Counted from the first letter of the stretch, positions 54,540-64,000 are shown. The stretch is 64,000 bases of DNA from Flavobacterium sp. (GCF_035195345.1 NZ_CP136574.1:2347871-2411870), one strand, 5' to 3'. Notes: generated by a model from the sequence alone, not told the origin. Program-made: numbers and translations.

Positions 54540-55564
54540 AAATTAAAATTTATTCAGATATAGATAAAATTAAAGATGTTCCAAGTTGGGGATATGTTTT
54601 TCCATTGCTAGAATTGCTGCAAGATGAAACCTCAGACTTGTATCAATTTTACGAGTTTACCACAATTGAAACATGTGATTTTATTGCACTACCAGTTACC
54701 GTAGATTATTTATTAAAAAATAATGCTCAATATGCTAAGGTAATTTTTGAAAAATCAGATGTTTATAAAAAAAAGATGTTGGTTTTTTCTGCTAGTGATA
54801 TTGGTAAAACCATCAACCATCCAAATTGTATCACAATTCGATTAGGTGGTTTTAATTCAAAATTCAAGCATACAACATACATTATGCCTCCCTTTATTGA
54901 TGATCCTTACATTCTTTTAAATAAAAAGATTTCTTTTTTATCTAAAGAGGAAAAAGCATCTATTGGTTTTGTAGGTCATTCAAACGGAAGTTTTATTAAA
55001 TTGATAAAGGAATTTTTGATTTATTTAAAATTTAACATCAATAGAATGCTTAAAAAAAACTATTTCGATTATCAACCATTTTATCCATCAAGTTATTATC
55101 GATATAGATATTTGAAAATTATTGAAAATAATAAAAGCATACTTTCAAATTTTATCTATCGTAAAAAATATAGGGCAGGAATTACTTCAAAAGGAGACAG
55201 ATTAAGAACAACAATTGAGTTTTATCAAAATGTTTTTGACAACCCTTATACCTTTTGCATGCGAGGCACAGGCAATTTTTCTGTTCGATTATATGAAACA
55301 CTTGCTATGGGAAGAATACCTGTTGTTATTAATACCGATTGTAAATTTCCTTTTGATGAATTAATAAACTGGGATAATCATTGCTTAATTATTGAAGAGG
55401 AAAATGTAAGATTCATAGGCGAAATATTGAATCAATTTCATGCTAAATTTACTGATTCAGAATTTGTTGCTCTTCAAAAAGCAAATAGAAAATTATGGGA
55501 AGATTATTTTAAAAAAGATAGTTTTTTTATAAGACTGTGTCAAGAACTTTTAAAAAACAAATAA
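54536..55564 (+). CDS. Exostosin-type (GT47-like) glycosyltransferase
   Basis: 342 aa starting at GTG (54536) that overlaps the previous stop by four bases (GTGA), which decides the start. The C-terminal region has the exostosin signature: FCMRGTGNFSVRLYETLAMG followed by RIPVVINTDCKFPFDELINW. An N-terminal part (DIDKIKDVPSWGYVFPLLEL) and IGFVGHSNG near the middle are also typical. It probably adds a sugar to the growing glycan; donor unknown. Confidence 0.78.
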   Translation: MKIKIYSDIDKIKDVPSWGYVFPLLELLQDETSDLYQFYEFTTIETCDFIALPVTVDYLLKNNAQYAKVIFEKSDVYKKKMLVFSASDIGKTINHPNCITIRLGGFNSKFKHTTYIMPPFIDDPYILLNKKISFLSKEEKASIGFVGHSNGSFIKLIKEFLIYLKFNINRMLKKNYFDYQPFYPSSYYRYRYLKIIENNKSILSNFIYRKKYRAGITSKGDRLRTTIEFYQNVFDNPYTFCMRGTGNFSVRLYETLAMGRIPVVINTDCKFPFDELINWDNHCLIIEEENVRFIGEILNQFHAKFTDSEFVALQKANRKLWEDYFKKDSFFIRLCQELLKNK

Positions 55565-55566
55565 AA

Positions 55567-56709
55567 ATGCACATCTGTTTCCTAACCAATGAATATCCAA
55601 AAGCAGGCTTTCCACATGGTGGTGTTGGTAGTTTTGTAAAGACTATTGCTGAAGCATTAGTAAAAAATGGAGAACAAGTTACGATTGTTGGATTAAATTA
55701 TAGTGCATTAAATGAAATTGAAGAGCAAAACGGTATCACAATTGTTCGATTAAAAAGGAGCAAAATAAAAGGATTTGCTTGGATATATAATTTTAGGGCT
55801 ATTGCCAAAACACTATCAAATCTTCATCAAAAGAATCCAATTCACATTGTAGAAGGATCAGAGTTGTCTTTTGCATTTCTTCCTAAAATTAATGGAATAA
55901 AATATATTATTCGTTTACACGGTGGGCATCATTTTTTTGCAGAAGCTGAAAAAAGAAACGTAAATTGGTGGAAAGGATTTCAAGAAAAGCGTTCGTTTAA
56001 AAATGCCGATGCTTTTATTGCCGTTTCAAATTATGTTAAATCTCATACAGCAAAGTATTTAAGTTATCATAATAGACCAGTAGAAATTATATATTATCCA
56101 ATTAACGATGAGCATTTTAAACCTCAAAATATTGGAACTGATGACACTAATATCACTTTTGCAGGGACTATTTGTGAAAAAAAAGGAGTTCGTCAATTAA
56201 TTCAAGCTTTTCCATTAGTAAAAGAAAAGTTTCCAACTGCTATTTTACATCTTTACGGAAGAGATTGGTTTTTTTCAAACGGCAGCTCATATATTAATTT
56301 GTTACAGAAAAATGAGTTGCCTAAACTAAGTGATTGGTCGAATGATATTATATTTCATGGAGTTGTCTCTTATCAAGAAATTCCTTTGACTTATGCAAAA
56401 GCTACCGTTTGTGTATTTCCATCACATATGGAAACTTTAGGTTTAGTGGCACCAGAAGCAATGGCAATGGAAAAAGCTGTAGTATTTACAAAATTAGGAC
56501 CAGGACCCGAAGTAATTACGGATGGCGAAACGGGTTTGTTGTGCAATCCACATAACCCAATTGATATTGCTAATAAAATAATATATATTCTCCAAAATCC
56601 GCATAAATCCTATGAAATGGGAAAAAAAGCAAGAGTTTCAGTGCTAAAACAGTTTGAAATTACTACTTTGGTTTCTAGAAATATTTCATTTTATAATAGA
56701 TTACTATAA
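55567..56709 (+). CDS. Family 4 glycosyltransferase
   Basis: 380 aa from the ATG at 55567, two bases after the previous stop; a longer GTG reading at 55537 would overlap the upstream gene and adds no conserved residues. GT-B fold: ICFLTNEYPKAGFPHGGVGSFV (Gly-rich N-domain, positions 3-24), IRLHGGHHFF, FAGTICEKKGVRQLI and the EX7E motif METLGLVAPEAMAMEKAVVF. Retaining transferase using a nucleotide sugar. It abuts and overlaps the next gene by one base. Confidence 0.88.
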   Translation: MHICFLTNEYPKAGFPHGGVGSFVKTIAEALVKNGEQVTIVGLNYSALNEIEEQNGITIVRLKRSKIKGFAWIYNFRAIAKTLSNLHQKNPIHIVEGSELSFAFLPKINGIKYIIRLHGGHHFFAEAEKRNVNWWKGFQEKRSFKNADAFIAVSNYVKSHTAKYLSYHNRPVEIIYYPINDEHFKPQNIGTDDTNITFAGTICEKKGVRQLIQAFPLVKEKFPTAILHLYGRDWFFSNGSSYINLLQKNELPKLSDWSNDIIFHGVVSYQEIPLTYAKATVCVFPSHMETLGLVAPEAMAMEKAVVFTKLGPGPEVITDGETGLLCNPHNPIDIANKIIYILQNPHKSYEMGKKARVSVLKQFEITTLVSRNISFYNRLL

Positions 56710-57260
56710 TGAATTGCTTAAGTCTGCTTTTTACCGATTATAAAAAGTATAAGAAATACGGAGGTAATTTTATTACAATTGTATTTTTTACACAAGGTTT
56801 TTGGGCTTGTATTCAATACCGATTCGCCCATTCGGTTTATAAACTGCCTATTCCATTACTAAAACAAATTATACAAATTTTGTGTTTGATTTGGCAAAAA
56901 GGAATAGAAATATCTACTGGTATATCTATTCCAGCTTCAGTCAAAATTGGGCATTCATTTTACATTGGACATTTTGGAGGAATAATAATTAATGCTAAAG
57001 CATGTATTGGAGATAATTGCAATATTTCGCAAGGTGTAACTATTGGAGTATCGGGGCAAGGAAAAAAGAGGGGGGTTCCCAAAATCAAAAATAATGTTTA
57101 TATAGGGGCTAATACAGTAATTGCTGGAAATATTATTATAGAAGATAATGTATTAATAGGAGCTTGTTCATTCGTAAATAAAAATGTTGCAGCGAATAGT
57201 GTAATGGTAGGAGTACCAGCAATTAAAATTTCAGAAAAAAGTTCGGAGGGATATATATAA
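56709..57260 (+). CDS. Serine-acetyltransferase-like hexapeptide acyltransferase
   Basis: 183 aa with a C-terminal left-handed beta-helix: SVKIGHSFYIGHFGGIIIN, CIGDNCNISQGVTIGV, then hexapeptides to SVMVGVPAIKI. It resembles CysE-like transferases, but the N-terminal helical domain is short and different, as in polysaccharide-locus members. It probably O-acetylates a glycan or precursor. Stop/start coupling (TAATG) with the gene before it; the next gene starts at the base after its stop. Confidence 0.82.
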   Translation: MNCLSLLFTDYKKYKKYGGNFITIVFFTQGFWACIQYRFAHSVYKLPIPLLKQIIQILCLIWQKGIEISTGISIPASVKIGHSFYIGHFGGIIINAKACIGDNCNISQGVTIGVSGQGKKRGVPKIKNNVYIGANTVIAGNIIIEDNVLIGACSFVNKNVAANSVMVGVPAIKISEKSSEGYI

Positions 57261-58394
57261 ATGAAGTTAGTTGTTATTTCATCAGCACCAATCTTAAAGA
57301 TAGGAAAAAATATACACATATATGCTCCCTATGAAAAAGAAATGCAAATATGGGCAAAACATGTTGCCAGTATACAGTTTTGCTGTCCTATTTGGAAAGA
57401 AGATAGGAAACTATTATTTGCACCAATTTCTTTTAAAATTGATGATATAATTGAACTTCATGAATTTGAAATTACCACATTTTTAAATAAAATTAAAGCA
57501 GTTCCTTTTGTTTTTTTAGCTTTGATAAAAATATTTAAAGTCATGCAACAAGCCGATCATATTCACTTGCGTTGTCCAGGAAATATGGGTTTGATTGGAA
57601 CAATTGTTCAAATTTTTTTTCCTAAGAAAACTAAAACTGCAAAATATGCTGGTAATTGGGATCCAAAAAGCAATCAACCATGGAGCTATCGTCTCCAAAA
57701 GTGGATATTAAGTAATACAGTTTTAACTAAAAATATGAAAGTTTTGGTATATGGCGAATGGGAAAATCAGACAATAAATATCAAACCTTTTTTTACTGCT
57801 ACTTATAGTGAAAGTGAAATTCAGCATTCGAAAATTAGAATTAAACAGAAAAAAGAGCACGAATCTATAAAATTTCTTTTTGTAGGAACATTGTCCAAAG
57901 GGAAGCAGCCATTATATGCTATACAGCTTGTGGAAAAATTGTATAAAAAAGGAAAAAATGTCACACTCGATTTATATGGAGAAGGTGCTATGAGAGACGA
58001 AATTGACTGTTATATTATTCAAAATAATTTACATGCAATTGTTACATTAAAAGGAAATCAATCTCATAAGGAAGTTTTAGGAGCCTATCAAAATAGCCAC
58101 TTTTTGCTTTTGCCTTCAAAAAGTGAAGGTTGGCCTAAGGTAGTTGCTGAAGCCATGTTTTGGGGCTGTGTTCCTATAGCAATTCCTGTATCTTGTGTTT
58201 CTTATATGATGGGTAATGGAAGCAGAGGTATTATTTTAAATGAAAAATTAAACGATGATTTGAATCGAATTCTAACTGTTATTAATAATGAAAAAGTATA
58301 TTTAAAAATGGCTCTTGAAGGACAACTGTGGTCGCAACAATATACAACTAATAAGTTTGAAACCGAAATTAGTAAGTTGTTAAAAGATAAATAA
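57261..58394 (+). CDS. Family 4 glycosyltransferase
   Basis: 377 aa GT-B. Motifs: HLRCPGNMGLIG, AKYAGNWDPKS in the acceptor domain; FLFVGTLSKGKQPLYAIQLV at the start of the donor domain; LLPSKSEGWPKVVAEAMFWG containing the EX7E pattern. It begins directly after the acyltransferase stop and ends 69 bp before the next gene. Substrates are unknown. Confidence 0.85.
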   Translation: MKLVVISSAPILKIGKNIHIYAPYEKEMQIWAKHVASIQFCCPIWKEDRKLLFAPISFKIDDIIELHEFEITTFLNKIKAVPFVFLALIKIFKVMQQADHIHLRCPGNMGLIGTIVQIFFPKKTKTAKYAGNWDPKSNQPWSYRLQKWILSNTVLTKNMKVLVYGEWENQTINIKPFFTATYSESEIQHSKIRIKQKKEHESIKFLFVGTLSKGKQPLYAIQLVEKLYKKGKNVTLDLYGEGAMRDEIDCYIIQNNLHAIVTLKGNQSHKEVLGAYQNSHFLLLPSKSEGWPKVVAEAMFWGCVPIAIPVSCVSYMMGNGSRGIILNEKLNDDLNRILTVINNEKVYLKMALEGQLWSQQYTTNKFETEISKLLKDK

Positions 58395-58463
58395 TTTCGT
58401 TAGCTTTTTACTTAAACAGGTCTTTTATTTTTTAAATTTACATAAAAATTAAATCTAAATGTA

Positions 58464-59552
58464 ATGCCAATTCAAGATTTGAGAGTAATTCAATTAATTG
58501 ATAGTTTAGAGCCAGGTGGAGCAGAGCGAATGGCAGTTACTATAGCTAATTCATTAGTTGAAGAAGCAACATTTTCAGGAATAGTAGTAACTCGTTTAGA
58601 AGGAAGTTTAAAAGATTCAATCAGTTCAAATGTTGATTATCTATACTTGAAAAAAAAACAAATTTTTGATTTTCGAGCTTTAATTAGATTGAGAATGTTT
58701 GTAAAAAAAAATAAGATATCAATTGTTCACGCTCACGGTAGTTCCTATTTTTTTGCGGTATTATTGAAATTTATTACGCCATCAATAAAAATATTTTGGC
58801 ATGATCATTTAGGAAACAGAGTTAAAAATGATAAAGCAAATTTTTTTATAAAAAAAGTTTCCTATTTTTTTAGTGGTGTTTTTACAGTAAATCAAGAGCT
58901 TAAAGAATGGGCTATAGATCATTTAAATATGTCTAATATCCATTTTATCCCTAATTTTATTGAAGAAAAAGCAATTGAAAAAGCTATCACTTGCTTAAAA
59001 GGAACAGAAGGAAAAAGAATTGTTTTATTGGCAAATTTAAGAAAACCTAAGAATCATTTTTTAGCGCTAGAAGCTTTTGTTAGTAGTGAGATAGCTGCTT
59101 TAGGTTGGACGATGCATTTTATCGGGAAAGATAATTTAGATGACTATTCAATTCATTTAAAACAAAAAATTGAAGCTGAAAATTTAGTAAATACAGTATA
59201 TATTTATGGTTCTTGTAATGACGTTCAGCACATTTTAAATCAGGCAAACGTTGGACTTCTGACTTCTACTTATGAAGGTTTTCCTGTGACTTTATTAGAA
59301 TATGGCAGGGCTAACATATTTGTAATTTGTTCAAATGTAGGTTATTGTAGTCAGATTATTAAAAATCATGAAACAGGAATTACTTTTGAAACTGGAAATG
59401 TAAAAGAATTGGAATTTGTTTTCAGGTCTTTACCAAATAATATTCATTCGAGTTCTATTTTAGCTGATAATTTGAATACTTTTGTTGAAGAGAATTTTTC
59501 AGAAAAAATAATAGTTAATAAGCTTGTTTTTAGCTATCTAAATAAGTTATGA
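58464..59552 (+). CDS. Family 4 glycosyltransferase
   Basis: 362 aa GT-B: QLIDSLEPGGAERMAVTIAN at the N-terminus (the Gly-rich loop common in GT4), IVHAHGSSYFFA, FWHDHLGNR, and TSTYEGFPVTLLEYGR with the EX7E pattern. The last four bases overlap the start of the polymerase/ligase gene (ATGA), so the two are translationally coupled. No clear -7 box was found in the 69-bp gap before it. Confidence 0.86.
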   Translation: MPIQDLRVIQLIDSLEPGGAERMAVTIANSLVEEATFSGIVVTRLEGSLKDSISSNVDYLYLKKKQIFDFRALIRLRMFVKKNKISIVHAHGSSYFFAVLLKFITPSIKIFWHDHLGNRVKNDKANFFIKKVSYFFSGVFTVNQELKEWAIDHLNMSNIHFIPNFIEEKAIEKAITCLKGTEGKRIVLLANLRKPKNHFLALEAFVSSEIAALGWTMHFIGKDNLDDYSIHLKQKIEAENLVNTVYIYGSCNDVQHILNQANVGLLTSTYEGFPVTLLEYGRANIFVICSNVGYCSQIIKNHETGITFETGNVKELEFVFRSLPNNIHSSSILADNLNTFVEENFSEKIIVNKLVFSYLNKL

Positions 59553-60910
59553 AATCAAACGATTCAACCAATTATTTTAAATTTTTGTTGATACATTTAA
59601 TTATTGGTTGGGTAATATTTGTATTTCCTCCGCTATCAAAATTGTATGCAATTTTTATAATGTTTTTTGGTTATAGTTATGTAATTAAATATAAAAATAA
59701 GAATAACGAAGTTTTAATTGTTGCAGCGTATATTATAGGAGCAGAGGTAATGTTGCGAATGACAGACGGGATGTTTATTAACGAGTATGCTAAATACAAT
59801 GTCATTCTTTTGATGGTTTTAGGAATGATATATTCGGGTTTTTCTAAATATTCTTTTCCGTATTGGTTGTTTTTACTTTTTCTAATTCCAGGAGTATTTT
59901 ATGGTATTTCACAACTTAATTTTGAGACTAATATTAGAAAAGCAATTGCTTTTAATATTTCAGGCCCTGCTACTTTAGGATTCGCAGCTTTGTATTGTTT
60001 TGATCGAGAAATTACTTTTGAACAAATTAAAAAAATGATCTTTGCATTAGGTTATCCAATAGTTGCAATAACATTATATTTATTCTTGTACACTCCATCT
60101 GTTAAAGATGTTGTTATTGGTACCTATTCAAATTTTCAAACTTCTGGAGGTTTTGGGCCAAATCAAATGTCAACAATTTTAGGATTAGGAACTTTTGTGT
60201 ATTTTTTTAATACTTTTTTTAATTCAAAAACTAAAACGATTCTTCTAATAAATATAATCTTAACTACCGTAATTGCTTATAGAGGAATAGTTACTTTTTC
60301 TAGAGGTGGCATGTTAACAGGTGCTATTATGATAATTTGTTTAGTAATTTTAGCGTATAATAAATTGAATAAGCAAGGGCAAGCAAAATTACTATTAATT
60401 ATAATAACTACAATTTTGTTAAGTGGGTTTATCTGGTTATATAGTTCCGTCCAAACGGGTGGATTAATTGATAAAAGATATGCAAATCAAGATGCGAAAG
60501 GTAGAGAAAAAGAAAGTAAATTAACAGGAAGGGAGATTCTAATTGAATCAGAGTTAGAAATGTTTTGGGAAAACCCAATTTTAGGGGTTGGTGTAGGAAA
60601 AAATAAAGAATATAGAGAGGAAATGCTTGGGATTTCAGCTGCATCTCATAATGAAATTTCAAGAATGCTTGCAGAACAAGGTATGTTAGGTGTTTTTTGT
60701 TTATTGATTTTATTTATCACACCATTTATTTTGTATTTAAATAACAGGAATAATATTTTTATATTATCTTTTTATTTATTTTGGATACTAACTATAAACC
60801 ATGCCGCCATGCGATTGGCTGCTCCTGCCTTTATCTATGCTTTATCACTATTAAAAGTTACATTTGTGGATGAAAAATCAAATTCTTTACCTAGGCAATC
60901 AACTGTCTAA
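59549..60910 (+). CDS. O-antigen polymerase/ligase family membrane protein (Wzy/WaaL-like)
   Basis: 453 aa with about eleven hydrophobic segments and one larger extracytoplasmic loop (about residues 305-370) carrying GREILIESELEMFWENPILGV, written here by landmarks, and ASHNEISRMLAEQGMLGV with the conserved His. This is the Wzy_C/O-antigen ligase-like (PF04932) pattern. In an ABC-exported system it would more likely be a ligase, in a Wzx/Wzy system a polymerase; sequence alone does not decide. Overlaps the next gene by 41 bp. Confidence 0.82.
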   Translation: MKSNDSTNYFKFLLIHLIIGWVIFVFPPLSKLYAIFIMFFGYSYVIKYKNKNNEVLIVAAYIIGAEVMLRMTDGMFINEYAKYNVILLMVLGMIYSGFSKYSFPYWLFLLFLIPGVFYGISQLNFETNIRKAIAFNISGPATLGFAALYCFDREITFEQIKKMIFALGYPIVAITLYLFLYTPSVKDVVIGTYSNFQTSGGFGPNQMSTILGLGTFVYFFNTFFNSKTKTILLINIILTTVIAYRGIVTFSRGGMLTGAIMIICLVILAYNKLNKQGQAKLLLIIITTILLSGFIWLYSSVQTGGLIDKRYANQDAKGREKESKLTGREILIESELEMFWENPILGVGVGKNKEYREEMLGISAASHNEISRMLAEQGMLGVFCLLILFITPFILYLNNRNNIFILSFYLFWILTINHAAMRLAAPAFIYALSLLKVTFVDEKSNSLPRQSTV

Positions 60911-61883
60911 ACATGGTTTTAATAAAACGACAATTGAAACTTTGGGTTTTCAATTAGAGATGGAAGGTTTAAGTATTTTTTATAGTTCTGATAAAAAATC
61001 ATTGTCGATTCGGATGTTAGCTATGATTAGCGCCGTTTTTAAATACAGAAAACGTATAGAATACATTTTAATCGATACTTATAGTACCAAAGCTTTTTGG
61101 TATTCATTTGTTTGTAGTCAATTGGCACGATTTTTCAAAATTAAATACATTCCAATTTTACATGGTGGTGATTTACCCAATCGCTTAAAAACCAATCCTA
61201 AACTTTGTCAAATTATGTTTGCAAATGCCTATCAAAACGTTGCTCCTTCAGCGTATTTGAAGCAAGCGTTTGAACAAAATGGGTATGCAAACATAATTTA
61301 TATTCCTAATTCAATTGAAATTCAAAAATATAAATTTAAAACAAGAACAGATTTTACTCCTAAATTGCTTTGGGTAAGAGCATTTGACTTGATTTATAAT
61401 CCTGAAATGGCGGTTAAAGTTTTGTTTGAACTTCAAAAAATATTTCCCAACGCAACGTTAACTATGGTTGGGCCTGATAAAGACGGGAGTTTAAATACTA
61501 CAAAATTTTTTGCAGAGTCACTTGGAGTTACTGTCAATTTTACAGGACAATTATCAAAAGAAGCGTGGCTAGAATTAGCTTTAGAACATGATTTTTTTAT
61601 TAACACCTCTAATTTTGATAATACTCCTGTAAGTGTAATGGAAGCTATGGCTTTGGGGTTACCAATTGTAAGTACAAATGTGGGCGGAATCCCTTATTTA
61701 CTTAACCATAAAACAACTGCTCTATTAGTCAGTGCTAATGATGTTGATCAAATGACTAATTCTATTTTGTATTTGATTACCAACTCTAAAAATACTATGG
61801 TTATGGTTCAAAACGCAAGGAGAAAAATTGAAGAAATGGATTGGGAAGTCGTTAAAAGACAATGGATTAGGCTAATAGGGTAG
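60870..61883 (+). CDS. Family 4 glycosyltransferase
   Basis: 337 aa from the ATG at 60870, which lies 41 bp inside the polymerase/ligase gene; a TTG at 60864 is less likely. MKNQILYLGNQLSKHG at the N-terminus, YIPILHGGDLPNR, VAPSAYLKQAF, LLWVRAFDLIYNPEMAVKVL and the donor-site NTPVSVMEAMALGLPIVSTN with EX7E-like Glu. Donor and acceptor unknown. Good GT4 over its whole length. Confidence 0.86.
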   Translation: MKNQILYLGNQLSKHGFNKTTIETLGFQLEMEGLSIFYSSDKKSLSIRMLAMISAVFKYRKRIEYILIDTYSTKAFWYSFVCSQLARFFKIKYIPILHGGDLPNRLKTNPKLCQIMFANAYQNVAPSAYLKQAFEQNGYANIIYIPNSIEIQKYKFKTRTDFTPKLLWVRAFDLIYNPEMAVKVLFELQKIFPNATLTMVGPDKDGSLNTTKFFAESLGVTVNFTGQLSKEAWLELALEHDFFINTSNFDNTPVSVMEAMALGLPIVSTNVGGIPYLLNHKTTALLVSANDVDQMTNSILYLITNSKNTMVMVQNARRKIEEMDWEVVKRQWIRLIG

Positions 61884-61940
61884 TTTTTAAAGAAGTTTGA
61901 TTATTATTTTGTTTCTTTGTATACGATAATTGCCCAAATT

Positions 61941-63323
61941 ATGAATTCGACAAAAAAAATACACTTTGAAATCTCTGAACGCAAAATATTATTGCGTGTA
62001 ATGGATGTTTTTTCGTCCATACTAACTTTAACATTAATAGGGTATTACACAAATTTTCATTATTTCAGAGTTTCAGAAACTAATTTTTATTGGACCATTG
62101 TATTAGCATTTTATATTAGTTTTTTTGGTACTATTTTTGAAATGTATAATTTACAAATTGCTAGTAATCGATTTCAAATTTCAAAAAGTATTATTCTTAC
62201 AACATCTGTAACCGTATTATTTTATTTATTAACACCTTTTTATACTCCGATTTTACCCTCTAATCGTTTGCAAATTTTACTCTTTTTCTTTTCTATTTTG
62301 TTTTCGTTATCTATTTGGCGGTATATTTATATTGTCTTCTTAGCTTCTAATCGATTTATGAAAGAAGTAATTTTTGTTTGTAATAGTAAAGATATCAATG
62401 ATTTATTGAGACAATTAGCAACATTTAATCCTCATTATAAAGTAGTTGGTTATGTAGCTATTGATGAAGTTCCAATTAAAGTAAAAGTAAAGCGAGTTCT
62501 ACAAGAAAATTTAGATGAATTTGTTCGTAAAAATAATGTGTCTGAAATAGTAGTTTCCACTATAAATAATAAATTAACATCTGTAGATTTGTACAATAAG
62601 TTATTGCAACTACTTGAAAAGGGAGTAGTAATTAGAAAATACAATCAGGTATATGAGAATACAACTTATCGTTTACCAATAAATTTTGAAGAGAAGGAAT
62701 TGTACAAGTTTTTCCCTTTTAGTAGAAGTAATCAAAATAAATTTTTTGTTTTTTACACCCGTTTTTTTGACATTGTTTTTTCAACTCTAGGTTTGATTTT
62801 CTTTTTTTTTATTGCCCCTTTTTTATGGATAATCAACCTTTTTGCTAACAATGGAAGTTTTTTTTACACACAAGTACGGGTTGGTAAAAATGGTATTCCC
62901 TTTACAATTTATAAAATGAGAACTATGGTGCAAAGCGCTGAGAAAAATGGTGCAGTATTTGCAGTAAGCAATGATAGTAGAATCACTCCTTTTGGAAAGT
63001 TTCTTCGTAAATCACGATTAGATGAATTTCCACAATTTATTAATGTACTAAAAGGTGAAATGTCAATTATAGGTCCTAGACCAGAGCGCCCTATTTTTGT
63101 GGATCAAATTGCAGCGTCAATTCCATTATATCAAACACGTCACGTAATTAAGCCTGGATTAACTGGTTGGGCACAAGTGAATTATCCTTATGGCTCTAAT
63201 TTAGAGGATAGTTTGATGAAATTGCGATACGATTTATATTACATCAAGCATCGAAGTTTGTTTTTAGATGTTGATATTGTAATAAAAACGATGAGTACGG
63301 TTTTATTCTTTAGAGGGCAATAA
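61941..63323 (+). CDS. Polyprenyl glycosylphosphotransferase (WcaJ-like), initiating transferase
   Basis: 460 aa from the ATG at 61941; the TTG at 61917 is disfavoured. The N-terminal half has four membrane helices and a Rossmann-like cytosolic region (about 125-245), then a membrane segment (near 278-300) and the catalytic sugar transferase domain: GKNGIPFTIYKMRTMVQSAE, RITPFGKFLRKSRLDEFPQF (catalytic Asp-Glu), SIIGPRPERP, VIKPGLTGWAQVNYPYG and KLRYDLYYIKHRS. It loads the first sugar-1-phosphate onto undecaprenyl phosphate. It is intact, unlike the truncated relative at 38425, and closes the locus. Confidence 0.9.
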   Translation: MNSTKKIHFEISERKILLRVMDVFSSILTLTLIGYYTNFHYFRVSETNFYWTIVLAFYISFFGTIFEMYNLQIASNRFQISKSIILTTSVTVLFYLLTPFYTPILPSNRLQILLFFFSILFSLSIWRYIYIVFLASNRFMKEVIFVCNSKDINDLLRQLATFNPHYKVVGYVAIDEVPIKVKVKRVLQENLDEFVRKNNVSEIVVSTINNKLTSVDLYNKLLQLLEKGVVIRKYNQVYENTTYRLPINFEEKELYKFFPFSRSNQNKFFVFYTRFFDIVFSTLGLIFFFFIAPFLWIINLFANNGSFFYTQVRVGKNGIPFTIYKMRTMVQSAEKNGAVFAVSNDSRITPFGKFLRKSRLDEFPQFINVLKGEMSIIGPRPERPIFVDQIAASIPLYQTRHVIKPGLTGWAQVNYPYGSNLEDSLMKLRYDLYYIKHRSLFLDVDIVIKTMSTVLFFRGQ

Positions 63324-63355
63324 AAATAGTTTAGAAAGTTAAAAATTTTAAGAGT

Positions 63356-64000
63356 TTAAAAGGAAGTACTTTGTTTTGATCTTTTAATTTGTAACACAAT
63401 TTTTACTATCCAATAAAAATGAAGTGCTATAAAAGGCCAAACAATTTCCAAATGGATTTTAGTAGTCATATAAGCTAAATAGATAAGCAACATTGCTAGT
63501 ATGATTTTTCCTAAAAGTATTGTTTTATCTCGATTTTCTTTTTTGTAATACCATACAAAAATCAGTAACAGCGGATTGAATAATAAGATGTTGTAATTCC
63601 ATAAGATTTCTTCGTGTAATGAATACAATCCCACTAAAGAGAAGAAAAGCCCCAATAATCCAGCAAAGATAAAATAGCTCATTTTTATCCATTTTTTATT
63701 CAAAAGCACTAAAAATAAAAGCACTGTAATTAATGAATAAATAGAGTTGAACCAATTAAAATGAGTTTCAGGTTTGGTTACTTGAAGAATTTTAGCATCA
63801 CTCTTCTCAATTTTATTTCCATTTACTTTTGTTGTTGAAATAGCTTCTTTGAATTCATAGGGTAAGAATAGACGCGTTCCAGGTTTGTCAACTTTGGTAC
63901 CAAATATCAATTGAATGCCTAATTTCATATAAAAATTAGTCATGTACGGATATAAAATTTCTCGGTAAGATTGATTTGATATGTTTGATTTGATGTATTC
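63356..64000 (-). CDS. DUF4105-type membrane protein, C-terminal part (runs off window)
   Basis: On the minus strand the frame stays open from the window edge (64000) to the stop at 63356-63358, so at least 214 residues of a longer protein are present; the Met at 63943 is internal. After a soluble part (KLGIQLIFGTKVDKPGTRLFLPYEF, landmarks only) come about five membrane segments, with LHEEILWNYNILLFNPL between them. This layout matches the C-terminus of Bacteroidetes DUF4105/Lnb-N-domain proteins. The function is unknown. It is convergent with the glycosylphosphotransferase gene, with a 32-bp gap and no strong terminator. Confidence 0.62.
   Translation of the reverse strand, partial: EYIKSNISNQSYREILYPYMTNFYMKLGIQLIFGTKVDKPGTRLFLPYEFKEAISTTKVNGNKIEKSDAKILQVTKPETHFNWFNSIYSLITVLLFLVLLNKKWIKMSYFIFAGLLGLFFSLVGLYSLHEEILWNYNILLFNPLLLIFVWYYKKENRDKTILLGKIILAMLLIYLAYMTTKIHLEIVWPFIALHFYWIVKIVLQIKRSKQSTSF

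Overview
The window looks like chromosomal DNA of a Flavobacterium or close relative in the Flavobacteriaceae. Reasons: AT-rich DNA, type IX secretion (T9SS) type A C-terminal sorting domains on the large surface proteins, several promoter -7 boxes of the Bacteroidetes type TAnnTTTG, Ig-like/MBG/YDG/GEVED repeat proteins and family members typical of that group. No tRNA, rRNA, CRISPR or insertion sequence was recognised.

Region 1 (1-36000) is an array of very large secreted proteins. Four genes (1-8418, open at the window edge; 8704-24567, 5287 aa; 26203-31338; 31533-35909) have unrelated N-terminal halves. All end in the same cassette of about 2.6 kb: the last of a variable run of Asp-rich MopE-like repeats, an ICGNSIDDNCNG motif, seven Cys-containing repeats of about 97 aa, a T9SS sorting domain, then a non-coding tail with a hairpin and a strong intrinsic terminator. 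The cassette is nearly identical at DNA level in all four, including past the stop codon, and the few differences are distributed as a mosaic. This implies recent duplication and/or gene conversion and is the most unusual feature of the window. A secreted GH16 beta-glucanase (24764-25915) sits inside the array. The following gene combines carbohydrate-binding-like modules with the common tail. LacI-type palindromes lie upstream of 26203 and 31533, and a T23 tract lies between the second palindrome and its gene.

Region 2 (36135-37188) holds one small secreted hypothetical protein and about 500 bp without a convincing gene.

Region 3 (37189-63323) is a surface polysaccharide locus. It has a sugar aminotransferase and a broken initiating sugar transferase; Wza-like lipoprotein and Wzc-like tyrosine kinase, facing a PHP-type tyrosine phosphatase; a beta-barrel protein; and an ABC exporter (Wzm/Wzt). 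A tightly packed run follows: a GT2-like transferase, a hexapeptide acyltransferase, neuA, neuB and neuC for CMP-sialic acid, an MBOAT plus SGNH-like acylation pair, a GT-B-like protein, an exostosin-type transferase, several GT4 transferases, a second acyltransferase, an O-antigen polymerase/ligase and an intact polyprenyl glycosylphosphotransferase. Together these predict an O-acylated, sialic-acid-containing surface glycan. No Wzx flippase and no classical sialyltransferase is recognisable.

Region 4 (63356-64000) is the C-terminal part of a minus-strand membrane protein of DUF4105 type that runs off the window.
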